Positions 9,471 through 20,942 of a DNA stretch of 64,000 nucleotides are shown here, piece after piece; positions within the stretch are counted from its first letter, which is position 1, and each line of letters starts with the position of its first letter. The DNA lies in the NCBI GenBank assembly GCA_014529385.2, contig CM043948.1, positions 20,041,951 to 20,105,950 of the forward strand, in the 5' to 3' direction. A program made the position numbers and the translations under genes. This DNA comes from Adiantum capillus-veneris (lineage: Eukaryota > Streptophyta > Polypodiopsida > Polypodiales > Pteridaceae). The notes under the pieces were generated by a model. It searched no databases and was not told the origin of the DNA. It saw nothing but the letters and a program-made list of their open reading frames with translations.

Positions 9471-11130
9471 ATTCCTCATGCAACAGCTACCATGGTGCTC
9501 AAGGACATCACAAAGTGTATGCATACATATTTGCTTGTTCGCAACGTTTGCACCGAAGGTCGCATGTGAGGGTGAGCAAAGGTCGTCCCAGGAACGTCGT
9601 ACCATCGGTGAGATGAATGTTGATGGTTCTTCAATATCTTGCCAATACCATCACATATTTGAATAAAACACCCCTTTATGCAAGGTAACAATATACTTCT
9701 TACTTTTGATTGTGTTCTTCTTATCATAAACTTTGAAATCTAAGGTGTTGCCTCTACTTGTTTTGTAGTGCTTGGCACAAAGGTTGCTTTTATGCACAAA
9801 TAGTGAAAGGCTGCAGGTTAGAGAGGCCAAGTGTCACCACTTTTCCTCTAAAACAGTCTTCTTTGTTACATCTTGCAGGTAGGTGCATCCTAATGTATAT
9901 TTTAGGATTGTTTATTCCCAATTAGATAGAAATACTTGCAAATTTGTACAACATATACTTAACAAGTGTCTTCATTATATAGCTTACAAATGTTGAATTC
10001 ATACATGTTTTTGTTACAAGGTGACCTCTTGCTATGCTAGTTGAGTGCCGTTGTTTGCAAGAATGGCTCAAGGAACTGGCATAACATGAAGCTTTTACGG
10101 TGGCACAAAGCTCTCCTCAGCGGCAATGTGGCTCCCACTACACCAAAAATCATTATGCTAACATGGAGAGATCCCTAGTAGGACAATGCAAAAACTTTTC
10201 ATCAGCAGTAACACACCCTTTCCTAACATGAGGGCACTCCTACCAAAGATATTTTTATGATAGGTCACCCCAGGAGCATACCATGTCATGGAATGGATGT
10301 AAGAACTATGACCGCACTACTCCTTGGAAGTTGTTCACAGATTTACGTTTATCAAAGTTAATGAGAAGAAATTTGGACTTTTTTGTTTGTTGATGTGTAA
10401 GAGCACTCTAGGTCTACCATATTTTAGATTGTTTGATAAGTTAAAAAAAATTTGTAGTCATTTAAAGTGTAAGTTTGTTTTTGTTTGGTAAGATTATACA
10501 TGAGAAGATATAATAAAGTATAAGAGATCTTGACGGAATAAACTTCGATTAGATTCCTACCTTGCACTTGTGACACGAGATCTCTCCTTGAACCCTTTGA
10601 TTTCTATCATTGTGGGAAGTCCAAGGGTGGTCTATTTTCAAATTTTTAGCAATAAATTTTAAAAAAAAGAAATTTTGGTTATTTTAAAGTTTGTACACAG
10701 TCTAGGAGTTCATTCTGATTGTTTTCCTTCAGTTTCAATTTTTGATTGAGGGCACTCCTTGGAAGCCACTTTTGAAGGTGTTAGGGTGAGATTTTGAGAA
10801 AGTTTTGTATGTAGGAAATGCAACCCTTAACACAATAAAAAACATTGGTTCTCTTAGTATTTTTAGATTCCATGGTTTTAATGCTCGTTCGAGCCCGTAG
10901 ATTAAGGAAAAAGTAAGAAATGTCTGTTTTACATCATTTTTTAAGAAATTGCCAACTTGCACGTTGATTTTTGGAGAATCCGAGTAGGATATGATTTTTT
11001 TGCATCACACGATGGTCGAAGAGCGCGACGAGATGAACAAATTTATGTGAGACAAGCCCAGACAGATTCGGAGCCAAGTGAACACTAGAAGCTCTTGAGA
11101 AGAGCCTAAAAGTTCAACACTTAAAAAAAT
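9471..11130. other. no recognisable gene
   Basis: About 1.66 kb without a coding frame, known domain or repeat that I can support. Short open frames exist but none resembles a protein family. Confidence 0.5.
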
Positions 11131-11492
11131 TTTGGATGGCCAGTTTGCGTGCCCTTGTGGCCCCTCATGTTGAGGGTCCCCGGGGCCCTAAAATGACAAG
11201 TATATGCTTTTTTTAATGCATGGCCATGAGATAGAACTGGGCAGTTTAATGTGTTCATAGCAAGCCCCCCCCACAAATGGCAGATACCTAAACCTTGTAT
11301 CATGCTTATCAACCATTTTTTACTTCCTTGTGCCCATCCCCTGTTCTTGGAAATATCTTGGCCTCTATTTGTCCCTGGATGGCCATTCTGCACGCCGTTG
11401 TGGTCCCTCTTGTTGAGGGTCCCTGGGGCTTCAAAATGACAAATAGGGGCTTTGTTTTAATGTATGGCCATGAGATAGAGGTGTAGTGTTTG
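11131..11492. repeat. direct duplication of about 110 bp, 248 bp apart
   Basis: The blocks 11131-11240 and 11379-11490 share TGGATGGCCA, a GTTGAGGGTCCC block and ATGGCCATGAGATAGA. A second shared block, TTTTTACTTCCTTGTG followed by GTTCTTGG, links about 11318 with about 11738. The two show roughly 85% identity by eye. No coding content is seen. Confidence 0.75.
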
Positions 11493-13516
11493 ATGTTTGG
11501 AGTATTCACTATGTAAAATTTTCCTATATCATGTGTGTTCACCACAATGGATTGAAAGTAACCCTTATAGGCCTTACCTACACATGTTTCTGTAACTTTA
11601 CAAGAATATAAATTCCCTTCTGTTGAACACATGTGCTATGTTACATATACTTTAGTGAACTCCCAAAGTCAAAGGCTTCACAAATTTTGTGCACTAAGAA
11701 CATTTAGCACTAGAAATCAACCAACCAAGGAGCCAATTTTTACTTCCTTGTGTTCACCTCGTGTTCTTGGGAATGTTTTGGTTAAGCCATTTCTTTGGTA
11801 TTTGAAACCACATGTTATAGTATCCAACCAAAGGTTTCTTGATTAGCAGTTATATAAGTTCGAGTGATACATATCTTCTATGTTAACAATGCATGTATCT
11901 ATAATTTATGTTTACACTTTCTCTATCCAAATGAGCTACATAGTAAAAATCAAATCCGCAATTCAACAATTAAGTTCACAAGGTGATAGCTATTGGTATG
12001 ATCTTTAGCAATACCAAATAAATAGCTACCAATAGCGAATGAATAGGGATATTTAAGAAGGTTTGATACCAAAAACTTGTCAACACTACTCAAAAAGGTG
12101 GAAACTCAAAGGCTTTATAATATATATATGATGAAACAAGAATCAATAATAAGTCACCCCTATATATCTACACCTCCATCTCAAGTTGTCATTTCTCTAA
12201 GTCAAGCTTGGCATAGGCATAGTATGGAAACAATAACATTTGGGAAAGCAAAATTTAGCTTTATCAACTTTTGAAATGTTGCTATTGATATATATTTCTA
12301 GAGATTCATATACACAAGTATTTGTGTGTCCATGACACTAGGGAAGATAGTAGTACTATAGGGATGGCTTTTCTAAGAGCTCCTAGAGAGTACCTATTGG
12401 TTCAAGATTCTACAAAAATCCTACTATTCTTATAAAAATCTTTTAACACAGTAGTGAAAGGTTCCTCATGGAACAAAAATAGGGTGATTTCCATCTCTGC
12501 ACATGGTTGCTTGCTCATGTCCTCTCAAAACAAGTTGACTCTGTAAGTAAACAACAGATTATGTGAGCACAAAGTTATAAAGTACAAAATGATATCATTC
12601 TAATAATCTAATGACAACTATACAAAGAATAAATTATAAGAAAAATCTTTGATAACTCTCCATAGATAACACAACTTACTTACATTGTGAGACTCAATCA
12701 CATGCTACAAAACTATAGATGGCGCACCAAAGCCATCAACAAAATAGCACCACCCAATGTTATGAGGTGTGAAGCCTAAACATTGAAAGCCATAAAGAGG
12801 TTAATTCCCTCCAGCATGATAAAATTAAAGATGGAGATGATCTTAAGCTCTGAATGTAAGCTACAAGGGTAGTTTTCTCACCATTCTATCTTTATGTTGG
12901 AGATGAATCCTTGCAATGCCCATGCACTATTCGCACCTCCTGTTCTTGTGGTATGCAAGTCATGTGAGTTGATGCTTTTTCCACCTTCGGGAGTAGAGGT
13001 TTCCATGTAGTACGAGTGAATGAAAGTAGAAGGAGGAGAATCTTGTTTTCATGCTGTAATGGAGGTGAGAGAAGGGAGAGGATCTAGCTTGGTGTGGAAC
13101 TATGTGGTGGGCAAGGGGAAGAGATGGGGGAGAAGCTTGCTTGGTGCTACAATGGAGATGGGAGAAAGCTAGTAGAGAGATAATGCTGGACTATAGGGGT
13201 ACATGTGGTTGTTGCAGCCATGGAGAGCTTGGAAAAGGGTTTGTAGAGAGAGAAAATCACTTTTTAGCTATAGAATAGGTTTGGAAGGACTTTGGAGGGT
13301 GGAAAATGATGTTTTGAATTTTTTTGAAAAAATTTATCTTTTGAAATTTTTTAGTGCACGTTTTTGACTTTTGGAGGTCAAAAATACTTTTTTGACCATG
13401 AAATAGGTTAGGGGACCTTTTAAGGAGGGAAAACTTGAAATTGGAATTTTTTTGAAAATTTAAAATTTTTAGTGTTTTTTTAAATCCGGGCCAAAAAGTG
13501 GGGGGAAAAAGGTCAA
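11493..13516. other. no recognisable gene
   Basis: About 2 kb of AT-rich sequence. I see no retroelement domain, host exon or RNA gene. A purine-rich stretch (GGAGATGGGAGAA-like strings) recurs at about 13040-13240. Confidence 0.5.
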
Positions 13517-13522
13517 AGTGGT

Positions 13523-13539
13523 CCCCCCCCCCCCCCCCC
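13523..13539. repeat. poly-C run (17 C)
   Basis: An uninterrupted homopolymer, followed by a C/T-rich stretch to about 13570. It is prone to assembly error. Confidence 0.9.
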
Positions 13540-13541
13540 TT

Positions 13542-14204
13542 CCCTCCCTTTCCCCTAGCCACCTCCCTTACCTTCTCACTAGGTAAGAGGCCATTAAGAG
13601 GTGTAACGCTACCTTGTCCCCCTACTTTTTTGAGGGTATAGAGTGTGTCCACCACCCTCTTCTTATTGGTTGGCCTCTAATTAACCTTAATCCCAAAGGG
13701 CCCCTAGAGGGTTCATATTTTTCCTAATGCATCATGTTAGGATTTAAAAGGGTTTAGCACAAAAATTTGAGTGATATTTGGAATATGTTTGAGGATTTAG
13801 ATGCAAAGAACACCTTATTTTTTTATGACACTCCATACAGGGTGATGTGGAATTTTCCATGGACATATTTTATATTTCCAAAGATGTGGAGGAAAAGATA
13901 TGAGTAGCTTCAAAGATTCTTACAAGAAACAATGATTCCATGGTTGCTAGGATGGTTGTATACAAGAGACAAGAGAGACTATACCTTAAAGACAATTATA
14001 AACCAGGATAGTGATCCTGAGACAAATTATGTCCTCAGTGTGTACTAGGCAAGGAAACAACATTGAAAAATGTTTAGCAATGATCTCCTTTTGTATAAGA
14101 TGATATCCTCTATGTCCTTCTTAGTGTAATGGTGATCTTTCAATACTTGTATGATTATATATTCTAAAACATTATTTTTAGAAAATTGCTTCAATTTGAT
14201 GAAC
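13542..14204. other. no recognisable gene
   Basis: Non-coding sequence; nothing supported. Confidence 0.5.
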
Positions 14205-14420
14205 ATTTCAATGCAGTTCACCCTACTCTAAGGGGACTTCAATGTATTACTAGAGTGCACCCTATTGTAAGAAGAATCTAATGTATTATCAAAGTGCATT
14301 TGTTTCTTAGATCAAAGTTGTGTGAATGGAGTGCACTCTACTTTAAGGGGACTTAAATGTATTAAAGTGTATCCAAGTTTAAGGAGACTCCAATGTATTG
14401 TTAGAGTGCACCTTGTTTTG
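14205..14420. repeat. short tandem repeat, unit about 50-60 bp
   Basis: Variants of AGTGCACCCTACTCTAAG, then GGGACTTCAATGTATT, recur at about 14217, 14260, 14335, 14365 and 14410. Units differ by small indels. Confidence 0.7.
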
Positions 14421-14764
14421 TGGGTTCTTAATTTTTTTAATTGGGGTCTATGTCTCATCATGTAGTAACAAAGATAATTCTTTTTACAGAAGTAGTTCTA
14501 TGTCAGTCCATCTCAAGGTTGAAGCTACTTGTAACTAGGAGAAAGTTATGCTTGACGTCACTTGCAAGTGTGGAATGGAGAGCTCATGGACTTTGCATAC
14601 GTTAGAGAGATCTTCTTCTTGGGCACAAATGTTTATCATTGCATCCATGTGAAAGAAGGCAAGGGTGTGTAGCTTTGACAAGTGGTGATCTTTGTATTCC
14701 TCTAAAAGGCAAGGAAGACTATATTGGACATATGCACCATAAAACCAACCCTTTTATGATGCGA
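14421..14764. other. no recognisable gene
   Basis: An open frame of 61 codons at 14639-14824 has no family resemblance. A purine run (AGAGGGGGATGTTAC) at 14824-14838 looks like a polypurine tract plus LTR start but has no supporting element body. Confidence 0.4.
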
Positions 14765-15065
14765 GAGAATATGTTACATTTTCTATGTATAGATCATGTC
14801 TCACATGAAGAAGTCATAGATTAGAGGGGGATGTTACTTTAGGTTAATACACAAGTAGATTGTACTGCTCAATGGGTCCTAGCTTGGGCAAGTGGTGGAC
14901 CTTGAACAAAAATTTTAGGTACTCACTTTGACATCATCTTGGCAAATTTGTGGGTCTTCAAAGCAAGATCTCCATGCTAAGATAAGCTATAGGTAAAACA
15001 ATAGAGCATAGACAAAGATAAGGGATCCAATGTACTAGTCTCCTAATGGTGTAATTGGCTACAAA
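14765..15065 (+). repeat. left copy of the direct repeat flanking array 2
   Basis: This block shares with 17285-17585 the strings GTCTCA, GCTCAATGGGTC, GGTGGACCTTGAACAAAA, ATTTTAGGTA, GAGCATAGACAA or GAGTATAGACAA, and CTAATGGTG followed by AATTGGCTA. The copies are about 2.52 kb apart in the same orientation and about 75-80% identical by eye. Confidence 0.7.
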
Positions 15066-17260
15066 CATGGGATTGGCTAAAAAATCTACCCTCTATGAAA
15101 TGTAGCTTGGACAAGTGGTGGAACTTGAAACAAGAAACCCAATGTGCAACATGGTTTTCCATGTTTGAATGGAGACTAATTTGGACACTAGTAAAGATTT
15201 CTTTGCTCCAGCTCCCAGATTGAAGGGAGCCTAGCTTGGCCAAGCAATGGATCTTTCTTCTCTCCGTGCTTCAAAGAAGCATAGATGGTGGATATTTTCT
15301 TCTATCCATGTTCCAATGGAGCTACCTTGGACACCTACTAGAAATTCAAACAAAAACCCCCATGGACAATATATCATGCATTATCAAGGTGGTGACAAAA
15401 AAACCATTCAAGATATAGGCTAATAGGTTGGACAAGTGGTGGACCTTGCACCTAGATCTAGGATAGACAAGTAGTGACCTTTCTAATATTTTTCCATTCC
15501 CATCTTAGATAAGCTATTTACCTTGTATCTTTAAGGTTGGGCACATTGTGGACATCTGAACTAAATCGTCTACTATCTATGAAGTGTAGCTTAAACAAGT
15601 GGTGGACCTTGAAACCAAAAACTAAATGTACAACATAGAACGGGTAATCCATGTTTTAATGAGGCTAGTTGGAAATATGGTAAAGTTTGCTTCTATCCTA
15701 GTCTCACTGATCATAGCTTGGCCAAGTATTGGAGCTTGTCTCTCTCCATGTTTCAAAGAACCATAGATGGGCTAGATGATGGAGGTTTTCTTCTATCAGT
15801 GTTCCAATAGAGCTAGCTAGGACATATGGTGGCCCTTCAAAAAAAAGCTATCATGGATAGGATATCTTGGATTATCAAGGCGGTGAAAGAAAATCCATTC
15901 AAGGTGTATTCTTATAGGTTAGACAAGTGGTGGACCTTGCTAGATACTAGGATGGACAAGTGGTGAACCTTCTATTGTTTCCCCAAGCCCATATTAGACA
16001 AGCAATATATATTTCATTTTTAATGCTAGGCAGGTTGTGGACTACTAGACTAAACCATCCATTAACTATGAAGTGTAGCTTTGACAAGCGGTGGACCTTG
16101 GAAAAAAGAAACCCAATGTACAACATAGCATATGTTTCCATGTTTTAGTAGATCCTAGTTTGGACATATGGTAAAGCTTGTGTCCATCCCAATTTGAATG
16201 GATCCTAGCTTGGCCAAGTGGTAGAGCTTGCTTCTCTTGATGTCTTAAAGAAGCATAAATGGAATAGGAGGTGGAGCTTTGTTTCTATCCTTGCTCCAAT
16301 GAAGCTAGTTTGGAAAATGGTGGACCTTTCAAGCGAAATCCCTCATGGAAAATATATCATGGGTTATCCAAGTAGTGAAAAAAAAAAATCAACGTATAGA
16401 CTTATAGGTTTGAAAGTGGTGGTGGACTTGCACATAGATACAAGGATGGACCAGTGGTGGACTTTGCAAGATATAGCCTTACAAGTTAGACAAGTGGTTC
16501 ACCTTGCACATAGCTGCAAGGATGGACAAGTGGTGGACCATCTATTCTTTTTCCATGCCCATCTTAGACCAAAGCTAAAACTTGCATCTCTAAGATTGGG
16601 CAAGCCGTGGACTATTAGACTAAATCATTTATTGTCTATAAGGTTTAGCTTGTACAAGAGATGGACATCAAAAAAAGAAACTCAATGTACAACATAGCAT
16701 GGGTTTTTCATATTTTAGTGGAGCCTAATTTGAGCATATGGTAAAACTTGCTTCTCTTCCAATTTCAATGGAGCCTAGCTGGGCCAAGTGGTTGATCTTG
16801 CTTCTCTCCATGCTTCAAAGAAGCTTAGATGGTGGGGCTTTGCTTCTATCCATGTTCCAATGGAGCTAGCTTGGACAAGTGGTGGACCTTCAAACAAAAT
16901 CCCTCATGGACAATATATCCTGGGTTATCTAGGTGGTGAAAACGACAAACCATTCAAGATATAGACTTGAAGGTTGGACCTTGCATCTATGGACAAGTGG
17001 TGGACCTTCTATTATTATCCATGAACATCTTAAAAAAGTGGTACCCCTTGCATATCTAAGACTAGGCATGGGTAGACTATTAGAATAAACCATCTACTAT
17101 CTATGAGCTGCTGCTTGGACATGTGGTGGACCTTGAAACAAGAAACCCAATGTACAACAAAGCATGTGTTTTCATGTGTTACTGGAGCTTGGTTTGGGCA
17201 TATGGTAAAGCTTTATTCTGTCTCAATTTTAGTGGAGCCTAGCTTGGCCATGTGGTGGAG
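14870..17260 (+). repeat. tandem array 2 of the roughly 0.5 kb repeat (4-5 copies)
   Basis: It has the same repeat family and orientation as array 1. The anchor TAGCTTGGCCAAG (or a close variant) recurs near 15231, 15714, 16206, 16776 and 17240. The block before ACCATTCAAG recurs near 15360, 15850, 16345 and 16900, giving periods of about 480-570 bp. The core GGACAAGTGGTGGACCTT appears several times per unit. No protein is encoded. Confidence 0.85.
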
Positions 17261-17284
17261 TTATGCTCAATCAAGCTCTAGCAT

Positions 17285-17585
17285 ATGCTATATGTTTTCT
17301 ATACGACTCTTGTCTCAAGTGAAAAAGTTCTAGACTAGAGGTGCACATTGCTCGAATTTCATGCACAAGTTGGTTCTAATGCTCAATGGGTCATATCTTG
17401 GACAAGGGGTGGACCTTGAACAAAAATTTTAGGTAGCTACTTTGACCTTGGCCTGGACAAGTGTTTGGCCTTTAATCGAAGTTCTCCATGGTAAGGTAGA
17501 TTGTAGGTAGGACAAATAGAGTATAGACAATGACAAGGGGTGCATTGTACTAATCTTCTAATGGTGAAATTGGCTAAAACTTCAT
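17285..17585 (+). repeat. right copy of the direct repeat flanking array 2
   Basis: Counterpart of 14765-15065. Together they bracket array 2 like a pair of LTRs or like higher-order repeat boundaries. Confidence 0.7.
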
Positions 17586-17799
17586 GTCCAATGTTTCTCT
17601 CAATGTGTACTATATGTGCATAAAGTGGAATGAGATCTTAGCAGAATTGATGTTTTGGACGTACAAGATCTCATTACTACAACATGACATATTAAAAGTT
17701 GTCCAACCTGGAATTGAGATTTTCCCACTTTACCTAATATGGTCTTAAATTCTTGTAAAATCACCTCATTCCTCTCTCAAATAATCTAGCTACGACTAG

Positions 17800-18720
17800 A
17801 ATACCCTATAAAAACCCCCCACTCCTCTACCTTACTCTCTCTCTTTCTCTACTATTTCCTCTATGTGGGCCTCTATCACAAGCATCATGCATCAGACATG
17901 GATGACCCATCGTCACATGGTGTAGGTCAACCCCCAATAAAAAGTATAGGAAATCCCACCCTCTCTTCCCATATAGGGAGAGGTCTCCATCACACAAAGA
18001 CATCAACAAGAACACACACCATCACAATGCCAATTTCCGGCATGTCATCTATTCTCAATGTAGAGCACCTATCATGCACCATGGTTTAGAAAGGTCTCCC
18101 TCTCACAATATCACAGTTCTAATGATTAGCACAAACTACAAATATCACACAATGTTACACTCCATATGCCGCAAGATCTTGCGAGCACCATTTGCAAGGC
18201 TTTGTGGAGTGGCACGGCCCATAGAACCTGTATGGAAACATGATCGAGTGGTAGTCATTTATATTGGTACACTCATCAACATCAACTCCTCTCACCACCA
18301 TAATGAATTTCTCCCATGTTGTAAATCAATTCACCCACTTGTGTTCTATACAATGTGCATTTTTGTGTGATTAGTGGGATTCATGGTCCATGATGATGTG
18401 CTACTTGGTGTGATCATTTTGGGTCTCTCCCCCTTCCCCCCTTCCCCCCTCCTCCCCCTTATCCTTGACTCTTAGTCTCTTACATGTGCATAAACTCACC
18501 CATGAGTGGATGGAGTCCATTACCTTTGGTTGTGTTTGAGTGAGGGAGTGAATAGCTCCATGCCCTGGTGTGTGAGTGATGTGCATTGATGCTCACCCTA
18601 CGTCCTAGCCACATCCCAAGCTAGGTGGTGCCCCTTATTTTTTGTCTTTCACCGATGAGGCCATCATGCATTAGAATTGGTGTTGAGGCTGTTGGGTCTG
18701 TCTCGCAAAACCGCCTCTCA
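17800..18720 (+). mobile_element. element F: LTR fragment of a Ty3/gypsy relic
   Basis: A TATAAAAA box at 17807-17814 is followed by a pyrimidine-rich stretch. At 18604-18636 lies the same hairpin plus TGGTGCCCCTT found in the LTRs of E and A. The sequence AGGCTG then leads to a terminal ACCGCCTCTCA at 18720, like ACCGCCTCA at the LTR ends of E and A. The LTR start and a clear primer site are not seen. Distance to the protease fragment (about 0.3 kb) implies that gag was deleted. Confidence 0.4.
18604..18625 (+). promoter_or_regulatory. conserved LTR hairpin (F copy, compensatory change)
   Basis: CCTAGC, 10-nt loop, GCTAGG, then TGGTGCCCCTT. Relative to E and A (CCTAGT/ACTAGG), the pair next to the loop is changed on both sides, so pairing is kept. 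Confidence 0.55.
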
Positions 18721-19021
18721 CTATGCTCTTTGTTGTGTATGATCTATCTCTGTGTAGTATTTTGCTCAATCTAAAGTAACATGTATGCGTTTTCTTATGC
18801 CTAAAGTGTTTCTTGATTTGATTATTTGTGAGGAAATGGTGTTCTCAGTTAGTCTTTCATGTGTTGATGAACCCCAAAAATAGTCTCTTATCGAAACAAT
18901 TCACGTGTAAGGTGAAAGTGATACTTTGAATGCACAAGGAGTAGAGGTTTATAATGAGCAAAGTGATGAAACCATTGTTGGATGCTACAAGTCTAGAGGA
19001 GGAGTAAAATAGGTTCGTTTT

Positions 19022-19495
19022 TTGGATAATGAAGATGAAATTGAGAAAACTCATAAGAGTTATTACTGCAAGAGTCATTGCAAAAGAGCAAGTACTAAGA
19101 CCCTGGTAAAAGTGGAAGATTTAAAAGAGCCATACATTGTGCTGATAGATCATGGGTCAGAGATTAAACTTATGTTCAAGAGTCTATATCAAAAAGGAAA
19201 ATGGCCAATCAATACTAGTCATGGATGGATAATTCTTGCAGAAAATAAATAATCAAGGGAGCTATATGGAGCTTGTCCAGATGTAAGGATGACTATAGGG
19301 GATGTGAAAGATGATCAAAACTTCTTTGTCCAAGAGATGTCTACATATCCTCTTATCCTTGGGCAGCCATACATCACTTCTACTCATATGGAAACAAAGG
19401 TGATGGACGATGGATCAATTTATGCTCGGATAAGGAGTAGGGATGGGAAGCGTGTGGTTCAATTTCGTACGTATGCTGACTTAAATGAAGACTAG
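19022..19495 (+). pseudogene. element F aspartic protease fragment (Ty3/gypsy)
   Basis: One frame of about 158 codons is broken by a single TAA at 19250. The active-site segment reads VLIDHGSEI (hydrophobic-hydrophobic-D-x-G-S), preceded by a valine- and lysine-rich strand. The second half has a GDV strand, QNFFVQE, the conserved YPLILGQPYI segment (the hydrophobic-hydrophobic-G element of retropepsins) and METKVMDDGS. This is a retroelement protease that would mature the gag-pol polyprotein. His occupies the position that is Thr or Ser in most retropepsins. No gag or reverse transcriptase is adjacent, so the element is a deletion relic. Confidence 0.65.
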
Positions 19496-20560
19496 ACCTG
19501 CAAAGAGATATGCGTGGCACATGTTGGAGGATGTGTAGGTTTAGAGGGGTGGACGTCATGCTGAGGAATGGTTATAATGTGAATCAAAATGTTCACCCCA
19601 ATTTTTATGCATTTTGATATGAGGGATCAAATGCCACAATCTACATAATGTAAAATATGTGAGAGCAGTTGCCACACATGTAGTTGTGTGCATACCTTAT
19701 CGGGGTGGCAAAGCCCTAGACGTGGAATTATGACATGTTTTATCACATAAAAACATGTCCACTTCAACTTAGAAATGTACATATGTCAAGCTCATGGAGA
19801 TGGCACATTTGTTTTTCCTAGAAGTTCAATGCGAACGGTCTTGTCCAAAAATAGCAAGTTTTGTGTGCACATCACTCACAATGCCATGACTATTAGAGCC
19901 AGAAGAACATTCAAAAAGAAAACTATTAGCACTTTGAGCTTATCTGTGAAGGGATACACAATCTTCTTCCATGGTGTGCTCATACAGTTTCGCGTTGTTC
20001 CTACCCTAAATTCTAGTGTGTGGGGGATTAAATTAGGGTTTTCTCTTCTAAAATAGGTGTGGGGGCTTGTATATGAAATTTTTGAAGCTTCCATGAAATG
20101 GACTTGACAAAGAATTAGAGGAAGAAAATGTTAGTGCAAACAGACATTGTACTTGTCAATTGGGAGCTAGGCTACACCAAATCATCCCACACACAAGAGT
20201 TTTTAGTTGATCTTGGTTCTTTTTTAGAGAAAATATTTCATGGCTAGAGTTTTGTTCATTTTTGGTCTGTTTTTTGGTTCAAATATTTTGCGACTCACTT
20301 GAATTTTCTACAGACTCTCATAGTTAGAGGTTCGACGCTTTCCTAGCTGCACTATGCACTTCTCGATACCGCTTGAGCATAGGTAAAACAAAGCTTCTTT
20401 TTTCAAAAGAGAAGCCTCTATTTCATACTAAGGTTATTTTATTTTATACATAGAGCTTTCTAAATGGCTAATGACTAGCTCACATGGGCCTTTACAAATA
20501 TCGTGAAAGAAATACAACTCATAGAACATATTTGCTACTTTGGAATTTGGATTTTGACAT
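19496..20560. other. no recognisable gene
   Basis: An open frame of 93 codons at 19775-20056 has no family features. No other content is recognised. Confidence 0.5.
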
Positions 20561-20900
20561 GGTATAGTTACACCATATTGGAGAAATAATAGAGTATATA
20601 TATATTAAAATGCTATAAATACATTAAAATGTGGTGTTTGGCTAGGTGGGTATCCGTATGCTAAAATGGCCAAACATTCCCCTCTTCCTAGCTCACGTAG
20701 TCCCTTGACATGACCATGTGCAATTTGGTTGTTAGGGTGCGTCTTTGTCTTTAAGTATGAGTCCCCTGGTGGGACTTCCCTAGAATGTTCCTCCCAACCT
20801 CCCTTTATATAGCCCCCTGGGTCTCATTCCCTATCCACACTAGTAGCCAGCCCCTTGGGCCTGGTCCTTGACCACCGGGGTTTATGCCCTTGGCATGACA
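20561..20900 (-). mobile_element. element G: 3' LTR tip of a minus-strand Ty3/gypsy element (left limit uncertain)
   Basis: Read on the minus strand, a polypurine tract at 20901-20915 is followed by TGTCATGCC..., a typical LTR start, at 20900. A TATATAAAG box lies about 90 bp downstream (20803-20811). The left LTR end is not identified; 20561 is arbitrary. No second LTR was found to the right. Confidence 0.45.
20803..20811 (-). promoter_or_regulatory. TATA box in the LTR of G
   Basis: TATATAAAG on the minus strand, followed by GGAGG, about 90 bp into the LTR. Confidence 0.45.
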
Positions 20901-20942
20901 TTACTCCCCCCTTGGAGAAACATTTTCATCCTTGAAAACAAG
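20901..20942 (-). pseudogene. element G: last codons of gag-pol and polypurine tract
   Basis: The minus strand reads KDENVSPRGE and then TAA, a tail widely seen at the end of plant gypsy polyproteins. The stop lies within a CCAAGGGGGGAGTAA polypurine tract directly before the LTR. Upstream coding is lost, and a GAGTGGTGATACACTAATG block is duplicated at 20942 and 20981. Confidence 0.45.

Noticed and set aside
9018-9616. Long Ser/Pro/Leu-rich and Arg/Glu-rich open frames
   Set aside because: They are products of the C/T low-complexity tract.
10735-11632. Open frames of 75-107 codons on the minus strand
   Set aside because: They cross the direct duplication at 11131-11492 and show no domain or codon signal.
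14824-14838. Purine run followed by TGTTAC, looking like a polypurine tract and LTR start
   Set aside because: No upstream pol or matching second LTR end was found; kept only as a hint in the array 2 finding.
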